DNA of 64,000 bases from Geosporobacter ferrireducens (GCF_001750685.1 NZ_CP017269.1:3389416-3453415), one strand, 5' to 3'. Positions 1 through 9,075 are shown, counted from the first letter of the stretch. Notes: generated by a model not told the origin, from the letters alone. Numbers and translations: made by a program.

Positions 1-1
1 G

Positions 2-1297
2 GCAAATGAAGAAAAGTCAGGAGATAAACTGGCAGGCATTGCCGCTGCCACGGTTACAGAAAGAATTGCAGCAAAGGAAGTATTGAGCAACCTGACTCTG
101 GCAGATCTTAGGAACAATCCTGTAGTTCCCTATGAAGAGGATGAGGTAACAAGAGTTATTCAGGATAGTGTCAACGAAAGGATTTATAACGAGGTCAAAA
201 ATTGGAGTGTGTCGGAGCTTCGGGAGTGGATTTTAAGCGACAGCACTTCCTCAGAAGAGATTAAGCGGGTTAGTAGGGGATTAACCAGTGAAATGGTTGC
301 CGGTGCAGCGAAGCTCATGTCAAACTTGGATTTAATCTATGGGGCAGGGAAAATACGGATCAGTGCCCACTGCAATACCACGATCGGTTTGCCGGGAACC
401 TTGTCTGCCAGACTGCAGCCCAATCACCCAACGGACCATATTGAAGGGGTAATGGCTTCTGTAATGGAAGGCTTGAGCTATGGGGTAGGAGATGCCGTAA
501 TCGGACTTAACCCGGTAGAAGATACGGTAGATAATGTGGCCAAAATATTGAAAACTTTTGAAGAGTTTAAAAGAGAGTGGGAAATACCCACACAAATTTG
601 TGTGCTGGCCCATGTAACGACCCAGATGGAAGCCATTCGAAAGGGTGCACCTACAGATTTAATATTCCAAAGTGTTGCAGGCTCACAAAAAGGGAACGAA
701 GCCTTTGGTATTTCCGCCGCATTGCTGGACGAAGCAAGAGAGCTTGCTTTAAAAGAAGGAACCGCCATGGGGCCGAACGTCATGTACTTCGAGACCGGTC
801 AAGGCTCTGAATTGTCCTCTGATGCTCATCATGATGCAGATCAGGTGACGATGGAAGCACGATGTTACGGCTTTGCGAAAAGATACAATCCTTTCCTAGT
901 GAATACAGTGGTTGGATTTATTGGGCCCGAATATCTTTATGACAGCAAGCAGGTTATCCGGGCAGGGTTGGAAGATCATTTCATGGGTAAGCTGACGGGC
1001 ATTCCTATGGGTGTTGATGCGTGCTACACAAATCATATGCGGGCAGATCAAAATGATATTGAAAATCTAGCTGTATTGCTGAGCAATGCAGGATGCAACT
1101 ACTTTATGGGGATTCCGGCAGGGGATGATGTTATGCTGAACTATCAGTGTACAGGATACCATGAGACGCAGACCCTAAGAGAATTGCTGAATCTAAAACC
1201 CATTGGAGAATTTGAGCGGTGGTTAGAGAAAATGGATTTGATGCATAAAGGAAAAATGACAGCCAGAGCAGGGGATGCTTCAATATTTCTGAAGTAA
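2..1297 (+). CDS. eutB: Ethanolamine ammonia-lyase large subunit, copy 1 (5' end outside window)
   Basis: Catalytic subunit of the adenosylcobalamin-dependent lyase that converts ethanolamine to acetaldehyde and ammonia. The reading frame is open from base 2 and aligns with residue 24 onward of the complete second copy, so about 23 N-terminal residues lie upstream of the window; the TTG at 83 is not the real start. All substrate-contact residues known from E. coli EutB can be seen: Arg and Gln in RLQPNHPTD, Asn in GLNPVED, Glu in YFETGQGS and Asp in PMGVDACYTNH. It is followed after 12 bp by a second eutB and then eutC. EutA reactivase and the EutVW regulators, usual neighbours, would be expected upstream. 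This copy looks fully competent. Confidence 0.96.
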   Translation, partial: ANEEKSGDKLAGIAAATVTERIAAKEVLSNLTLADLRNNPVVPYEEDEVTRVIQDSVNERIYNEVKNWSVSELREWILSDSTSSEEIKRVSRGLTSEMVAGAAKLMSNLDLIYGAGKIRISAHCNTTIGLPGTLSARLQPNHPTDHIEGVMASVMEGLSYGVGDAVIGLNPVEDTVDNVAKILKTFEEFKREWEIPTQICVLAHVTTQMEAIRKGAPTDLIFQSVAGSQKGNEAFGISAALLDEARELALKEGTAMGPNVMYFETGQGSELSSDAHHDADQVTMEARCYGFAKRYNPFLVNTVVGFIGPEYLYDSKQVIRAGLEDHFMGKLTGIPMGVDACYTNHMRADQNDIENLAVLLSNAGCNYFMGIPAGDDVMLNYQCTGYHETQTLRELLNLKPIGEFERWLEKMDLMHKGKMTARAGDASIFLK

Positions 1298-1309
1298 GGA
1301 GGCCTATGC

Positions 1310-2677
1310 ATGCGGTTGAAAACAAAGCTTTTTGGAAGTACATATGCCTTTAGAGATGTAAAAGAGGTTTTAGCCAAAGCCAATGAGGAAAAGTCAGGGG
1401 ATCAGCTGCTGGGTATAGCTGCCGGTTCGGTTTCTGAGCGGATTGCTGCAAAGGTGGTATTAAGCGGACTGACTTTGGAGGAACTTCGAAAGAATCCGGT
1501 GATTCCATACGAAGAGGACGAGGTCACCCGGGTAATTGATGATTTTGTAAATGAATCCATCTACAGGGAAATTAAAAACTGGACGGTAGGTAGCTTTCGT
1601 GAATATATTTTAGACCATAAAACGATGGGGGCAGATATTCTTAGGATAAGCAAAGGGTTGACCGGGGAGATGGTAGCGGCTGTTGCAAAGCTCATGTCCA
1701 ACATGGATCTGGTATATGGTGCCAGTAAAATTCGCGTTACAGGGAAAGCCAACTATGAAATCGGCAAGGCAGGTACATTATCCTTCCGATTACAGCCCAA
1801 TCATCCCACAGATTCTATTGACGGGATTCTCGCGTCGATGATGGAGGGACTGTCCTATGGTTGTGGAGATGCCATTATCGGAATTAATCCCGTAGAAGAT
1901 ACAGTAGAGAATACAAAAAGAATTATGGAATCTATTCATCAGTTTATGGTGAAATGGAAGATACCTACCCAAACCTGTGTGTTATCCCATCTATCTACGC
2001 AGATGCAGGCACTTCAGGGAGGAGCACCAGTTTCGGTATTTTTCCAGAGTGTAGCCGGTACAGAGGATGCCAATAAGGCATTTGGCATCGATCAGGAGCT
2101 GATTGATGAAGCATTTCAATTGATTCAGCGGTATGGAACAGCGCCAGGGCCGAATTTAATGTATTTTGAAACCGGGCAAGGATCTGAAATGTCCTTGAAT
2201 ACAGACCATGGTGCTGATGAGATGACTTTAGAAGCAAGAACCTACGGATTTGCAAAACGCTATAGGCCTTTTATGGTAAACAATGTTTCAGGCTTTATTG
2301 GCCCAGAGACTTTATTTGACGGCAAACAAATTTTGCGGGCCAATCTGGAGGATCATTTTATGGGGAAGCTGACAGGTCTGCCGATGGGAATGGCACCCTG
2401 TTATACCAATCATGTGAATACAGATCAAAATGATCAGGAAACTGCTACGATGCTGCTGGCTATGGCCGGGGCGAACTACTATATGGGCGTTCCTGTTGGG
2501 GATGACGTTATGCTGAGCTACCAGGATACCAGTTATCATGATGATGCTACACTTAGAGAATTATTGAACCTGAAGCCTGCTGAGGAATTCTTCCAATGGC
2601 AGGTCACCATAGGGATCATGGATGAACGGGGAAGGCTTACAGAAAGAGCGGGAGACGCTTCTCTATTTTTAAAATAA
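1310..2677 (+). CDS. eutB: Ethanolamine ammonia-lyase large subunit paralogue, Asp362 replaced by Ala
   Basis: Full-length EutB homologue of 455 aa, the usual length, with ATG at 1310 and GGAGG six bases upstream. Its numbering runs in register with E. coli EutB: Arg160, Gln162, Asn193 and Glu287 are present. Residue 362, the Asp that holds the substrate amino group in E. coli EutB, is Ala here ([11 protein letters not shown] against PMGVDACYTNH in copy 1). The rest of the protein is well conserved along its whole length and has no frameshift, so it is under selection rather than decaying. It may act on a related amino alcohol or diol, or form mixed hexamers with copy 1 and EutC. It lies 16 bp before eutC in the same operon. 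Confidence 0.93.
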   Translation: MRLKTKLFGSTYAFRDVKEVLAKANEEKSGDQLLGIAAGSVSERIAAKVVLSGLTLEELRKNPVIPYEEDEVTRVIDDFVNESIYREIKNWTVGSFREYILDHKTMGADILRISKGLTGEMVAAVAKLMSNMDLVYGASKIRVTGKANYEIGKAGTLSFRLQPNHPTDSIDGILASMMEGLSYGCGDAIIGINPVEDTVENTKRIMESIHQFMVKWKIPTQTCVLSHLSTQMQALQGGAPVSVFFQSVAGTEDANKAFGIDQELIDEAFQLIQRYGTAPGPNLMYFETGQGSEMSLNTDHGADEMTLEARTYGFAKRYRPFMVNNVSGFIGPETLFDGKQILRANLEDHFMGKLTGLPMGMAPCYTNHVNTDQNDQETATMLLAMAGANYYMGVPVGDDVMLSYQDTSYHDDATLRELLNLKPAEEFFQWQVTIGIMDERGRLTERAGDASLFLK

Positions 2678-2693
2678 TAAAGGGGTGAAATGT

Positions 2694-3578
2694 ATGATTT
2701 CTGAGAAGGACTTAAAGAAAGTAATTGAGCAGGTTTTGCTGGAACTTGGGGCTGCTGGAGGAAGTGAAGCTTGCAGTATATCTGAAAAAGCGGCAGAGCA
2801 GGTGCTGGACATAGAGGAAGGTCTGCCGGATATTACAGCAGTAGATTTAAAAAAGCAGGTGCTGGTGCCTACGCCGGAAGATTTAGAAGGATTGTTGAAA
2901 ATGAAAGAAACAACACCAGCCAGGATCGGTGTCTGGCGGGCAGGTCCAAGGTATAAAACAGAGACGCTGCTGCGGTTTCGGGCAGATCATGCAGTTGCCA
3001 TGGATGCTGTATTCAGTGACGTATCCGAAGCATTCCTGCAGGAAATGAACCTGATATCGATCAAGACCAAGTGCAGAAACAAGGATGAGTATCTGACTAG
3101 GCCGGACTTGGGAAGAAAATTTGAGGAAGAAGCGTTAGACGTCATTCGTAAAAACTGTGTGAAAAATCCCCAGGTGCAGATTTATGTTTCCGATGGCCTT
3201 AGTTCTACAGCCGTTGAGGCAAATATACGGGATATTCTGCCGGCCATTCAGCAGGGCCTGGAGGGTTATGGCATCAAAATGGGAACACCTTTCTTTGTAA
3301 AATATGGAAGAGTACCGGCCATGGACGTCATTTCTGAGACTTTGGAAGCAGATGTAACTTGTGTTTTGATCGGAGAGCGTCCGGGACTGGCGACGGGAGA
3401 AAGTATGAGTGCCTATATGGCCTACAAGGCAACCGTCAATATGCCGGAAGCAAGAAGAACCGTGGTTTCCAATATTCATAAGGGCGGTACCCCCGCTGTT
3501 GAGGCCGGAGCCCATATCGCCCATATTTTAAAACTGATGCTGGACAAAAAAGCCAGCGGACTTGATCTGAAACTATAA
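2694..3578 (+). CDS. eutC: Ethanolamine ammonia-lyase small subunit
   Basis: Small subunit that completes the (EutB-EutC)6 lyase and helps bind cobalamin. About 294 aa. The family signatures [41 protein letters not shown] and [12 protein letters not shown] are all present. The ATG at 2694 is preferred to the in-frame GTG at 2685, because the GTG overlaps the ribosome binding site AAAGGGG. The first 19 residues ([19 protein letters not shown]) form an amphipathic helix like the encapsulation peptide of EutC proteins, and a linker of about 40 residues separates it from the catalytic fold. Confidence 0.95.
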   Translation: MISEKDLKKVIEQVLLELGAAGGSEACSISEKAAEQVLDIEEGLPDITAVDLKKQVLVPTPEDLEGLLKMKETTPARIGVWRAGPRYKTETLLRFRADHAVAMDAVFSDVSEAFLQEMNLISIKTKCRNKDEYLTRPDLGRKFEEEALDVIRKNCVKNPQVQIYVSDGLSSTAVEANIRDILPAIQQGLEGYGIKMGTPFFVKYGRVPAMDVISETLEADVTCVLIGERPGLATGESMSAYMAYKATVNMPEARRTVVSNIHKGGTPAVEAGAHIAHILKLMLDKKASGLDLKL

Positions 3579-3604
3579 AATAAGTATGAAGTGGAGGAAA
3601 TGTT

Positions 3605-4258
3605 ATGAGAAATGATCCCATTCGTGCAAAAGTATTAAGTGCTAAATTAATCTCAAATGTGAGTCCCGACTTGGCTGCATCCTTTAACCTGCAACCCCAT
3701 CAAAGAAGTATTGGTATGATCACTACAGATATTGATGATGTATCTTATACCGCTTTAGATGAAGCAACAAAAAAGGCGGATGTTCAGGTAGTATATGCAA
3801 AGTCTTTTTATGGCGGCGCTGCCAATGCCAATACAAAGCTGGCCGGTGAGTTTATCGGAATTCTGGCAGGACCTACTCCGGCAGAAGTAAGAAGCGGCTT
3901 AAATGCAGCCATTGAGTTTATTGAAAACGATGCTTGCTTCTACAGTGCCAACGATGAAGATACGATCGCCTATTATGCACAATGCATTTCCAGAACTGGT
4001 TCTTACTTATCATCGGTTGCAGGGATCGCAGAAGGCGAAGCGTTGGCGTACTTAATTGCTCCTCCGATGGAGGCCATGTATGCGCTGGACGCAGCATTAA
4101 AGGCTGCGGACGTAAAACTGTCGGCATTTTATGGTCCACCTTCTGAAACAAACTTTGGCGGCGGATTATTAACAGGCAGCCAATCTGCTTGTAAAGCAGC
4201 CTGTGATGCTTTTGCCTCTGCAGTCCAATTTGTGGCAGATCATCCAACCAAATTCTAA
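3605..4258 (+). CDS. eutL: Microcompartment shell trimer protein EutL
   Basis: Tandem-BMC-domain (circularly permuted) shell protein that forms pseudohexameric trimers with a gated central pore. The 217-aa length matches E. coli EutL (219 aa). Diagnostic stretches are QPHQRSIGMITTDIDDVSY near the N-terminus, GPTPAEVRSGLNA, SRTGSYLSSVAGI and PPSETNFGGGLLTGSQSAC. ATG at 3605 has GGAGG nine bases upstream. It follows eutC by 26 bp and belongs to the same transcript. Probably the route for ethanolamine or cofactors through the shell. Confidence 0.95.
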   Translation: MRNDPIRAKVLSAKLISNVSPDLAASFNLQPHQRSIGMITTDIDDVSYTALDEATKKADVQVVYAKSFYGGAANANTKLAGEFIGILAGPTPAEVRSGLNAAIEFIENDACFYSANDEDTIAYYAQCISRTGSYLSSVAGIAEGEALAYLIAPPMEAMYALDAALKAADVKLSAFYGPPSETNFGGGLLTGSQSACKAACDAFASAVQFVADHPTKF

Positions 4259-4289
4259 TAAAGTACCCCGGATTAGGCGGTGAAAAAGA

Positions 4290-4850
4290 ATGAAAGGTTA
4301 TGCACTTGGTCTGGTTGAGAGCTTGGGTTACGTAGGGGCCGTGGAGGCCGCAGATGTATGCCTGAAGGCTGCCAATGTATCATTGATCGACTGTGAGCTG
4401 GCTACAGGAGGTTTGGTGACCGTAAAGATTGCCGGTGAGGTGGGTGCTGTAAAGGCCGCCGTTGATGCAGCCGGGACAGCCGTTAAAAAAGTAGGAACCC
4501 TTGTTTCTACCCATGTAATTCCGAGGCCTTCCACAGAACTTTATAAAATACTGGATATCCAAAAGGAAAAGCCGGTTGCAGAGAGGCGGGAAGAGGAAAT
4601 GCAGCCAGTGGAAACTGGGCCGCTGGGAAAAACTGAAGAGGAAAGGAAAGAAGGCCGATCTTCTAACAGCAGTTTTGCAGCCCAGCACTGCAAATCAGAG
4701 GAGGACTTAAGAAATATGAAGGTTGTAGATTTAAGAACCCTGGCAAGACAAATCCCAGATATGCCGATAGACCGAAACGCTATAAAGTTTGCTAAAAAAG
4801 AAGAATTGATCGATGCAATTTTATACTGCTGCAGAAGGGGGGAGAATTAA
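4290..4850 (+). CDS. eutK: EutK-like BMC shell protein with C-terminal Rho_N/SAP-like domain
   Basis: 186 aa. Residues 1-90 are a single canonical BMC domain (GLVESLGYVGAVEAAD, VKIAGEVGAVKAAVDA, HVIPRP). Residues 95-135 are a charged, low-complexity linker rich in Glu and Lys. Residues 140-180 form a compact module with the pattern LRNMKVVDLRTLAR, then KFAKKEELIDAIL, which resembles the Rho N-terminal/SAP helix-extended-helix fold used for nucleic acid binding. E. coli EutK also pairs a BMC domain with a small C-terminal nucleic-acid-binding-like domain, but of another fold (winged helix). The gene ends one base before the eutE ATG. The name EutK rests on architecture and position, not on identity of the C-terminal domain. 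Confidence 0.8.
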   Translation: MKGYALGLVESLGYVGAVEAADVCLKAANVSLIDCELATGGLVTVKIAGEVGAVKAAVDAAGTAVKKVGTLVSTHVIPRPSTELYKILDIQKEKPVAERREEEMQPVETGPLGKTEEERKEGRSSNSSFAAQHCKSEEDLRNMKVVDLRTLARQIPDMPIDRNAIKFAKKEELIDAILYCCRRGEN

Positions 4851-6299
4851 ATGGAACAGCTTTTGGATAGGGATCTTCAATCCATACAGCAGGCAAGGAA
4901 TTTAGTATCCGCTGCAAAAAAGGCACAAAAAAGACTGGCAGAGCTGGAGCAGGGTGACATTGACCGGATTGTAAAGGCAATGGCAGTAGCTGCGGAAGAT
5001 GCGTCAGATAAACTGGCAAAAATGGCTGCCGAAGAAACTGGATTTGGTAAATATGAAGATAAAATCATAAAAAATCTGTTTGCCAGCAGAGCAGTATATG
5101 AATATATCAGGAACATGAAAACCATGGGGGTCATTCGGGAAGACCGGGAAGAAAAGATTGTAGAAATCGGGTCGCCTGTAGGGGTGATCGCAGCCATGAT
5201 TCCCTCGACAAATCCTACTTCTACGACGATTTATAAAGCATTAATTGCCGTAAAAGCAGGTAACGGGATTATCTTCAGCCCCCACCCAGCAGCAGTAAAA
5301 TGCACCTTAGCGGCGGCAGTCATATTGCATGAAGCGGCGGTTAAAGCGGGGGCACCACAAGGATTGATTGGCTGCATGGATCTTCCAACCATGGAGGGAA
5401 GTAAAGAACTCATGGCCCATCAAGATGTAGCACTGATTTTAGCTACAGGAGGTTCTGCTTTGGTAAAAGCCGCCTATAGTTCAGGGACACCAGCCTTGGG
5501 AGTAGGGCCTGGAAATGTACCGGCTTTTATCGAGCGTTCAGCAGATATCCCTATGGCAGTGAAGCGGATCTTTGATAGTAAAACCTTTGATAATGGAACC
5601 ATCTGTGCCTCTGAGCAGGCAATCATAACGGAAAGCTGTGTAGAAAATCAAGTAAGGGAAGAAATCATACATCAGGGAGGCTACTTTCTGAAGGGGGAAG
5701 AAATTCCGAAAGTAGCGGCTGTGATTCAGAAGGCCGGTGGTGGATTGAACCCTAAAATCGTAGGTCAGCCGGCCAAAATTATTGCGGCCATGGCAGGAAT
5801 TACAGTACCTGAGCAGACTCGGGTGCTGATTTGTGAACAAGAGGGAGTAGGAAAGGCGTACCCCTTCTCTATGGAAAAGCTTTCACCCATTCTTGCTTTT
5901 TATGTTGAAGCAGATTGGCACAAGGCCTGTGAAAGATGCATCGAGCTTTTAAACTATGGTGGATTGGGTCATTCCCTGGTGATTCATTCCAATGATGAAG
6001 CCATCATCCGGGAGTTTGCATTAAAAAAGCCCGTATACAGAATTCTGGTTAATACAGCATCTTCTCAAGGGGCAATCGGTGCAACTACCAGCCTGGCGCC
6101 ATCCTTAACCCTTGGCTGCGGTACCATTGGCGGCAGTGCAACCTCTGACAATGTAAGTCCTATGCATCTTATCAATATCAAGCGGATGGTATACGGGATC
6201 AGGGAAGTAGAGGCATTAAAGCCTGAAACAAAGAAAATTCAAGGGTTCGATCTTGAACAAATCACCAGGCTTGTCCTGGAGCAATTACAAAAAATGTAA
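4851..6299 (+). CDS. eutE: CoA-acylating acetaldehyde dehydrogenase
   Basis: Oxidises acetaldehyde to acetyl-CoA with NAD+ inside the compartment. 482 aa, of the EutE/PduP family. The catalytic cysteine is Cys252 in FDNGTICASEQAI. Other family marks are IPSTNPTSTTIYKA, GPGNVPAFIE and GHSLVIHS. Residues 1-30 are a helix rich in Ala, Lys and Gln. The C-terminus ends in FDLEQITRLVLEQLQKM after a short linker, an amphipathic helix that looks like an encapsulation peptide placed at the C-terminus; E. coli EutE carries such a helix at the N-terminus. Strong ribosome binding site (AAGGGGGG). Translationally close-packed with the shell gene before it. Confidence 0.95.
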   Translation: MEQLLDRDLQSIQQARNLVSAAKKAQKRLAELEQGDIDRIVKAMAVAAEDASDKLAKMAAEETGFGKYEDKIIKNLFASRAVYEYIRNMKTMGVIREDREEKIVEIGSPVGVIAAMIPSTNPTSTTIYKALIAVKAGNGIIFSPHPAAVKCTLAAAVILHEAAVKAGAPQGLIGCMDLPTMEGSKELMAHQDVALILATGGSALVKAAYSSGTPALGVGPGNVPAFIERSADIPMAVKRIFDSKTFDNGTICASEQAIITESCVENQVREEIIHQGGYFLKGEEIPKVAAVIQKAGGGLNPKIVGQPAKIIAAMAGITVPEQTRVLICEQEGVGKAYPFSMEKLSPILAFYVEADWHKACERCIELLNYGGLGHSLVIHSNDEAIIREFALKKPVYRILVNTASSQGAIGATTSLAPSLTLGCGTIGGSATSDNVSPMHLINIKRMVYGIREVEALKPETKKIQGFDLEQITRLVLEQLQKM

Positions 6300-6314
6300 A
6301 GGGAGGTATTCTAA

Positions 6315-6599
6315 ATGGCAAATATGAATGCTTTAGGTATGATTGAGACAAAAGGGCTTGTAGGATCTATTGAGGCAGCAGATGCAATGGTAAAAGCGGC
6401 CAATGTAACCCTTATCGGAAAGGTTCATGTAGGCGGAGGATTGGTAACTGTCCTTGTAAGAGGAGATGTAGGTGCAGTAAAGGCTGCTACTGATGCAGGC
6501 GCCGCTGCGGCTGAAAGGGTTGGAGAATTGGTTTCTGTCCATGTCATTCCAAGGCCCCATAATGAGGTAGAAGTTATCCTGCCAAAGGTTGAGGGATAA
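6315..6599 (+). CDS. eutM: Microcompartment shell hexamer protein EutM, copy 1
   Basis: 94-aa single-BMC-domain protein that tiles the facets of the shell as hexamers. It starts [21 protein letters not shown] and contains [26 protein letters not shown] and SVHVIPRPH, all typical of EutM/PduA. GGGAGG lies just upstream of the ATG. A very close paralogue lies at 11274. A strong hairpin follows the stop codon. Confidence 0.96.
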   Translation: MANMNALGMIETKGLVGSIEAADAMVKAANVTLIGKVHVGGGLVTVLVRGDVGAVKAATDAGAAAAERVGELVSVHVIPRPHNEVEVILPKVEG

Positions 6600-6606
6600 A
6601 CTCTTC

Positions 6607-6630
6607 ACCCGGGCTAGTATTAGCCCGGGT
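6607..6630 (+). terminator. Intra-operon hairpin without T-tract
   Basis: Perfect 10-bp GC-rich inverted repeat, ACCCGGGCTA and TAGCCCGGGT, around a GTAT loop, seven bases after eutM1. There is no run of T after it, so it is a weak terminator at best. A processing or RNA-stabilising hairpin that raises the abundance of the upstream shell mRNA over eutT is more likely. It separates the structural half of the operon from the cofactor half. Confidence 0.6.
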
Positions 6631-6659
6631 CCTAAACCTTCTGAAAAGGAAGTGATGAA

Positions 6660-7412
6660 ATGAGCGTATTAACAGAGTCCGCCCTGAGAAGCGAATTAAA
6701 AAATCAAAAAACAGACCGGTATGTAGTAAGTCCCGACATATTGATCACACCCTCCGCACGCCAGTATCTAAAGGATAAAAATATTGAACTGGTAGTTGAA
6801 AATAAGTCGAAAGCGGTATTGGGGGAAGCACCTCAAAAAGCAGAACCGGAAAAGGGATTTCAACCCGAATATGTCTGTGGAACGACCGGTGGTTTTTTTG
6901 AGAAAAAACCGGAGTACATGACGCAGCTTTACGGCAATAAGCTGGTGTACAAGGATCATCCCCAGATTTTCCTGCGGGGCAGGCTAGACAGTCTGCAGTC
7001 TAAAACCTTAGAACTGCAGTACTTAGCGTATAAAAACAAAACAGAGCAGCTGCGGAAGGATTTGGGAGAAGTACTGCAGCTGCTGCGGAATATTTTGAGA
7101 GCCGAGGTACTGGAGGAAGTTTTGCCGGAGATCACCCTTTTTGGTTATAAAGAGGATATGCTGAGGGAAATGTCCCATCATCCCCAAAAATTCTTTGATT
7201 TTGGCCATATTGTGCCCAGTTACGATATGGGGGAATTGGTGTTAGGGCTGAACAGCCTGCGCAGTGCGGTACGGGAGGTAGAGCTGGCTGCAGTCCAGGC
7301 ATTTAAGAAAGAAGAAAACATAGAACGGCAGGATTTATTGCAGGCATTAAACCGTTTAAGCAGCGGTGTATATATTCTGATGTGCCGATGTGTTGGCGGG
7401 TTTTACAAATAG
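6660..7412 (+). CDS. eutT: EutT-type ATP:cob(I)alamin adenosyltransferase
   Basis: Makes adenosylcobalamin for EutBC from ATP and reduced cobalamin. 250 aa. The C-terminal half has the EutT pattern NSLRSAVREVELAAVQAF followed by RQDLLQALNRLSSGVYI. The N-terminus has the LITPSARQYLKDKNI motif. The iron-binding motif of enterobacterial EutT (His, 11 residues, Cys-Cys-x-x-Cys) is absent: only one Cys (YVCGTTGG) occurs in that region. This fits the metal-independent class of EutT described from Listeria and other Firmicutes. Start ATG with AAAGGAAG upstream. Confidence 0.88.
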   Translation: MSVLTESALRSELKNQKTDRYVVSPDILITPSARQYLKDKNIELVVENKSKAVLGEAPQKAEPEKGFQPEYVCGTTGGFFEKKPEYMTQLYGNKLVYKDHPQIFLRGRLDSLQSKTLELQYLAYKNKTEQLRKDLGEVLQLLRNILRAEVLEEVLPEITLFGYKEDMLREMSHHPQKFFDFGHIVPSYDMGELVLGLNSLRSAVREVELAAVQAFKKEENIERQDLLQALNRLSSGVYILMCRCVGGFYK

Positions 7413-7425
7413 GGGGAAAGGCGAA

Positions 7426-8058
7426 ATGAATGAAGTAAAAATACGTAAAATCATAGAACGGGTAATAGAAAAAATCGAAGAGACCGTAAATCTCCCAGTA
7501 GAAGCCTCCGGCCGGCATGTGCATCTGAGCAAAGAGCATACCGTACAGCTTTTTGGCAGTGAGGATCAGCTGACTGTCAAAAAGGAATTGTCCCAGCCAA
7601 AACAGTACCAATATCAGCAGCGGGTAACATTAATTGGTCCCAAAGGGATTATTCAAGGGGTTACCCTATTAGGATCGGCGAGAGGGAATACACAGGTAGA
7701 ACTATCAAAGACTGATGCAGTAAAGCTGGGGTTAGATCCACCGGTTCGGGAGTCGGGAGACCTGACAGGGAGTGCTTCCTTGTTGATCGCTTCTGAAAAA
7801 GGCGTTGTCCTGGCAGAAGAAAGCACAATTATCGCTAAAAGACATATTCATATGGAGCCTGCGGATGCAGAGCGGTTAAAGGTAGCAGACCGGCAAAAGG
7901 TGGCGGTGCGGATCATGACGGACCGGCCTGTAGTCTTCGAGGATGTTACCGTACGGGTGAACGAAAATTACCGGCTTAGTCTGCATATTGACTATGACGA
8001 AGCCAATGCATGCAACTATATGCCGGGAACGCAGGGTAGAATTATTTCTCTAGAATAA
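7426..8058 (+). CDS. eutD: PduL-type phosphate acetyl/propanoyltransferase
   Basis: Turns acetyl-CoA plus phosphate into acetyl-phosphate and free CoA, recycling CoA inside the compartment. About 210 aa. It has the two metal-binding histidine motifs of the PduL fold, SGRHVHLS near residue 25 and KRHIHMEP near residue 140, so it is the PduL type, not the Pta type of E. coli EutD. Start at 7426 with AGGGGGAAAGG upstream; an open frame from 7390 lacks a site. Residues 1-19 (MNEVKIRKIIERVIEKIEE) are a candidate encapsulation helix. Confidence 0.9.
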   Translation: MNEVKIRKIIERVIEKIEETVNLPVEASGRHVHLSKEHTVQLFGSEDQLTVKKELSQPKQYQYQQRVTLIGPKGIIQGVTLLGSARGNTQVELSKTDAVKLGLDPPVRESGDLTGSASLLIASEKGVVLAEESTIIAKRHIHMEPADAERLKVADRQKVAVRIMTDRPVVFEDVTVRVNENYRLSLHIDYDEANACNYMPGTQGRIISLE

Positions 8059-8088
8059 GCAATGTGTATAGATAAGGATGTGAATCCT

Positions 8089-8787
8089 ATGGAGCTGGAA
8101 AAGTTAATCAAAAAAATCACCATGGAAGTATTGAATCAGTTAAAAGCAGAGGAGAAAGCGACCATCCTTCAGCAGAAAAAGATATTGGTGTGGACGGAAA
8201 GCTGGGAGATGAAAGAGCAGCTTTCTGCAAAACTAAAGCTTCCCATAGAGCAATTGCAGGACCGGATACAGTTTAGAGGCTTGGAGGAGATTGAAAGTTA
8301 TGATGCCATTATTTTACCGGAGGTGAGTGTTGGAGAAATGGTCCATATAGCCCTGGGAATTCAGCAGGGAGAGACGGAAACGCTGGTTTCAAAGGCCCTG
8401 CTGCTGGGAAAGAAGGTCTGCATGCTGCGGGATGGATTGGACTATAGGGAGAGTGAAGTTACGGCAAATCCGGCCTATTATAAAATGCTGCAAGGGTATG
8501 AAACCCAGTTAAGTCATTTTGGAATTTCTTTGGTGGATTGGGAGGAGCTGGAGCTTTCTGGAGAGACAGGGCAGCCTTATGTATCCCGGGAGCAAAGTAG
8601 GGCTTACTGCGTAAGTGGACGCCTCATTACGGAATCCCTCCTGGAAGAATTGTTTCTAAAGGGATATCAGGAAATTGGAGTTGCAAAAAATGCGGTGATT
8701 ACGCCCCTTGCAGCAGACTACATTAAGCAGAAGCAGTTGAAGATCACCCGGGGATTGGGAGAATCGGAGAAAGGAAGCAGTCTATGA
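8089..8787 (+). CDS. Flavoprotein-like microcompartment-associated protein
   Basis: About 232 aa. It is not one of the named Eut proteins of E. coli. Residues 1-20 (MELEKLIKKITMEVLNQLK) are an encapsulation-type amphipathic helix. Residues 38-140 have an alternating beta/alpha pattern (KILVWTES, YDAIILPEVSVGEMVHIALGI, ALLLGKKVCMLRDGLDY) resembling the Pfam flavoprotein family often found in microcompartment loci. The C-terminus (GRLITESLLEEL, AKNAVITPLAADYIKQ) repeats the ITP-A motif seen at the start of EutT. Start ATG at 8089 with AAGGATG upstream; the earlier ATG at 8062 has no site. It overlaps eutN by 4 bp. Role unknown; flavin binding is inferred. Confidence 0.7.
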   Translation: MELEKLIKKITMEVLNQLKAEEKATILQQKKILVWTESWEMKEQLSAKLKLPIEQLQDRIQFRGLEEIESYDAIILPEVSVGEMVHIALGIQQGETETLVSKALLLGKKVCMLRDGLDYRESEVTANPAYYKMLQGYETQLSHFGISLVDWEELELSGETGQPYVSREQSRAYCVSGRLITESLLEELFLKGYQEIGVAKNAVITPLAADYIKQKQLKITRGLGESEKGSSL

Positions 8788-9056
8788 TTATCGGAAAAGT
8801 CATCGGAAATGTTTGGGCGACTCGAAAAGAAGAAGCATTAAGAGGATTAAAATTTCTAGTGATTCAGCCATTGGACCGCTATGAAAAAACGGCAGGCAGC
8901 ACTTTGGTAGCCACGGATATGATTGGTGCAGGGATAGGGGAAACGGTACTGGTGGTACAGGGAAGCTCTGCCAGAAGAATTCAGGGAAAAGAAGACATAC
9001 CGGTGGATGCGGCTGTTGTAGGAATCATTGATTCGGTAGAGGTTGAATCAGAGTAA
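8784..9056 (+). CDS. eutN: Microcompartment vertex protein EutN/CcmL family
   Basis: 90-aa pentamer-forming protein that caps the vertices of the icosahedral shell. Starts MIIGKVIGNVWATRK and has the family's VATDMIGAGIGETVLVVQGSSAR core. ATGA overlap with the upstream gene shows translational coupling. Confidence 0.95.
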   Translation: MIIGKVIGNVWATRKEEALRGLKFLVIQPLDRYEKTAGSTLVATDMIGAGIGETVLVVQGSSARRIQGKEDIPVDAAVVGIIDSVEVESE

Positions 9057-9075
9057 AGGGAAAGAAGGTGCCCAG

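Noticed and set aside
83..1297. TTG at 83 as the eutB start
   Set aside because: The frame is open to base 2, and the upstream residues match the N-terminal part of the second EutB copy, so the gene is only cut by the window edge.
6607..6630. EutV antiterminator target
   Set aside because: The loop is four bases, not the six-base A/G loop of the paired EutV hairpins, and there is no second hairpin.
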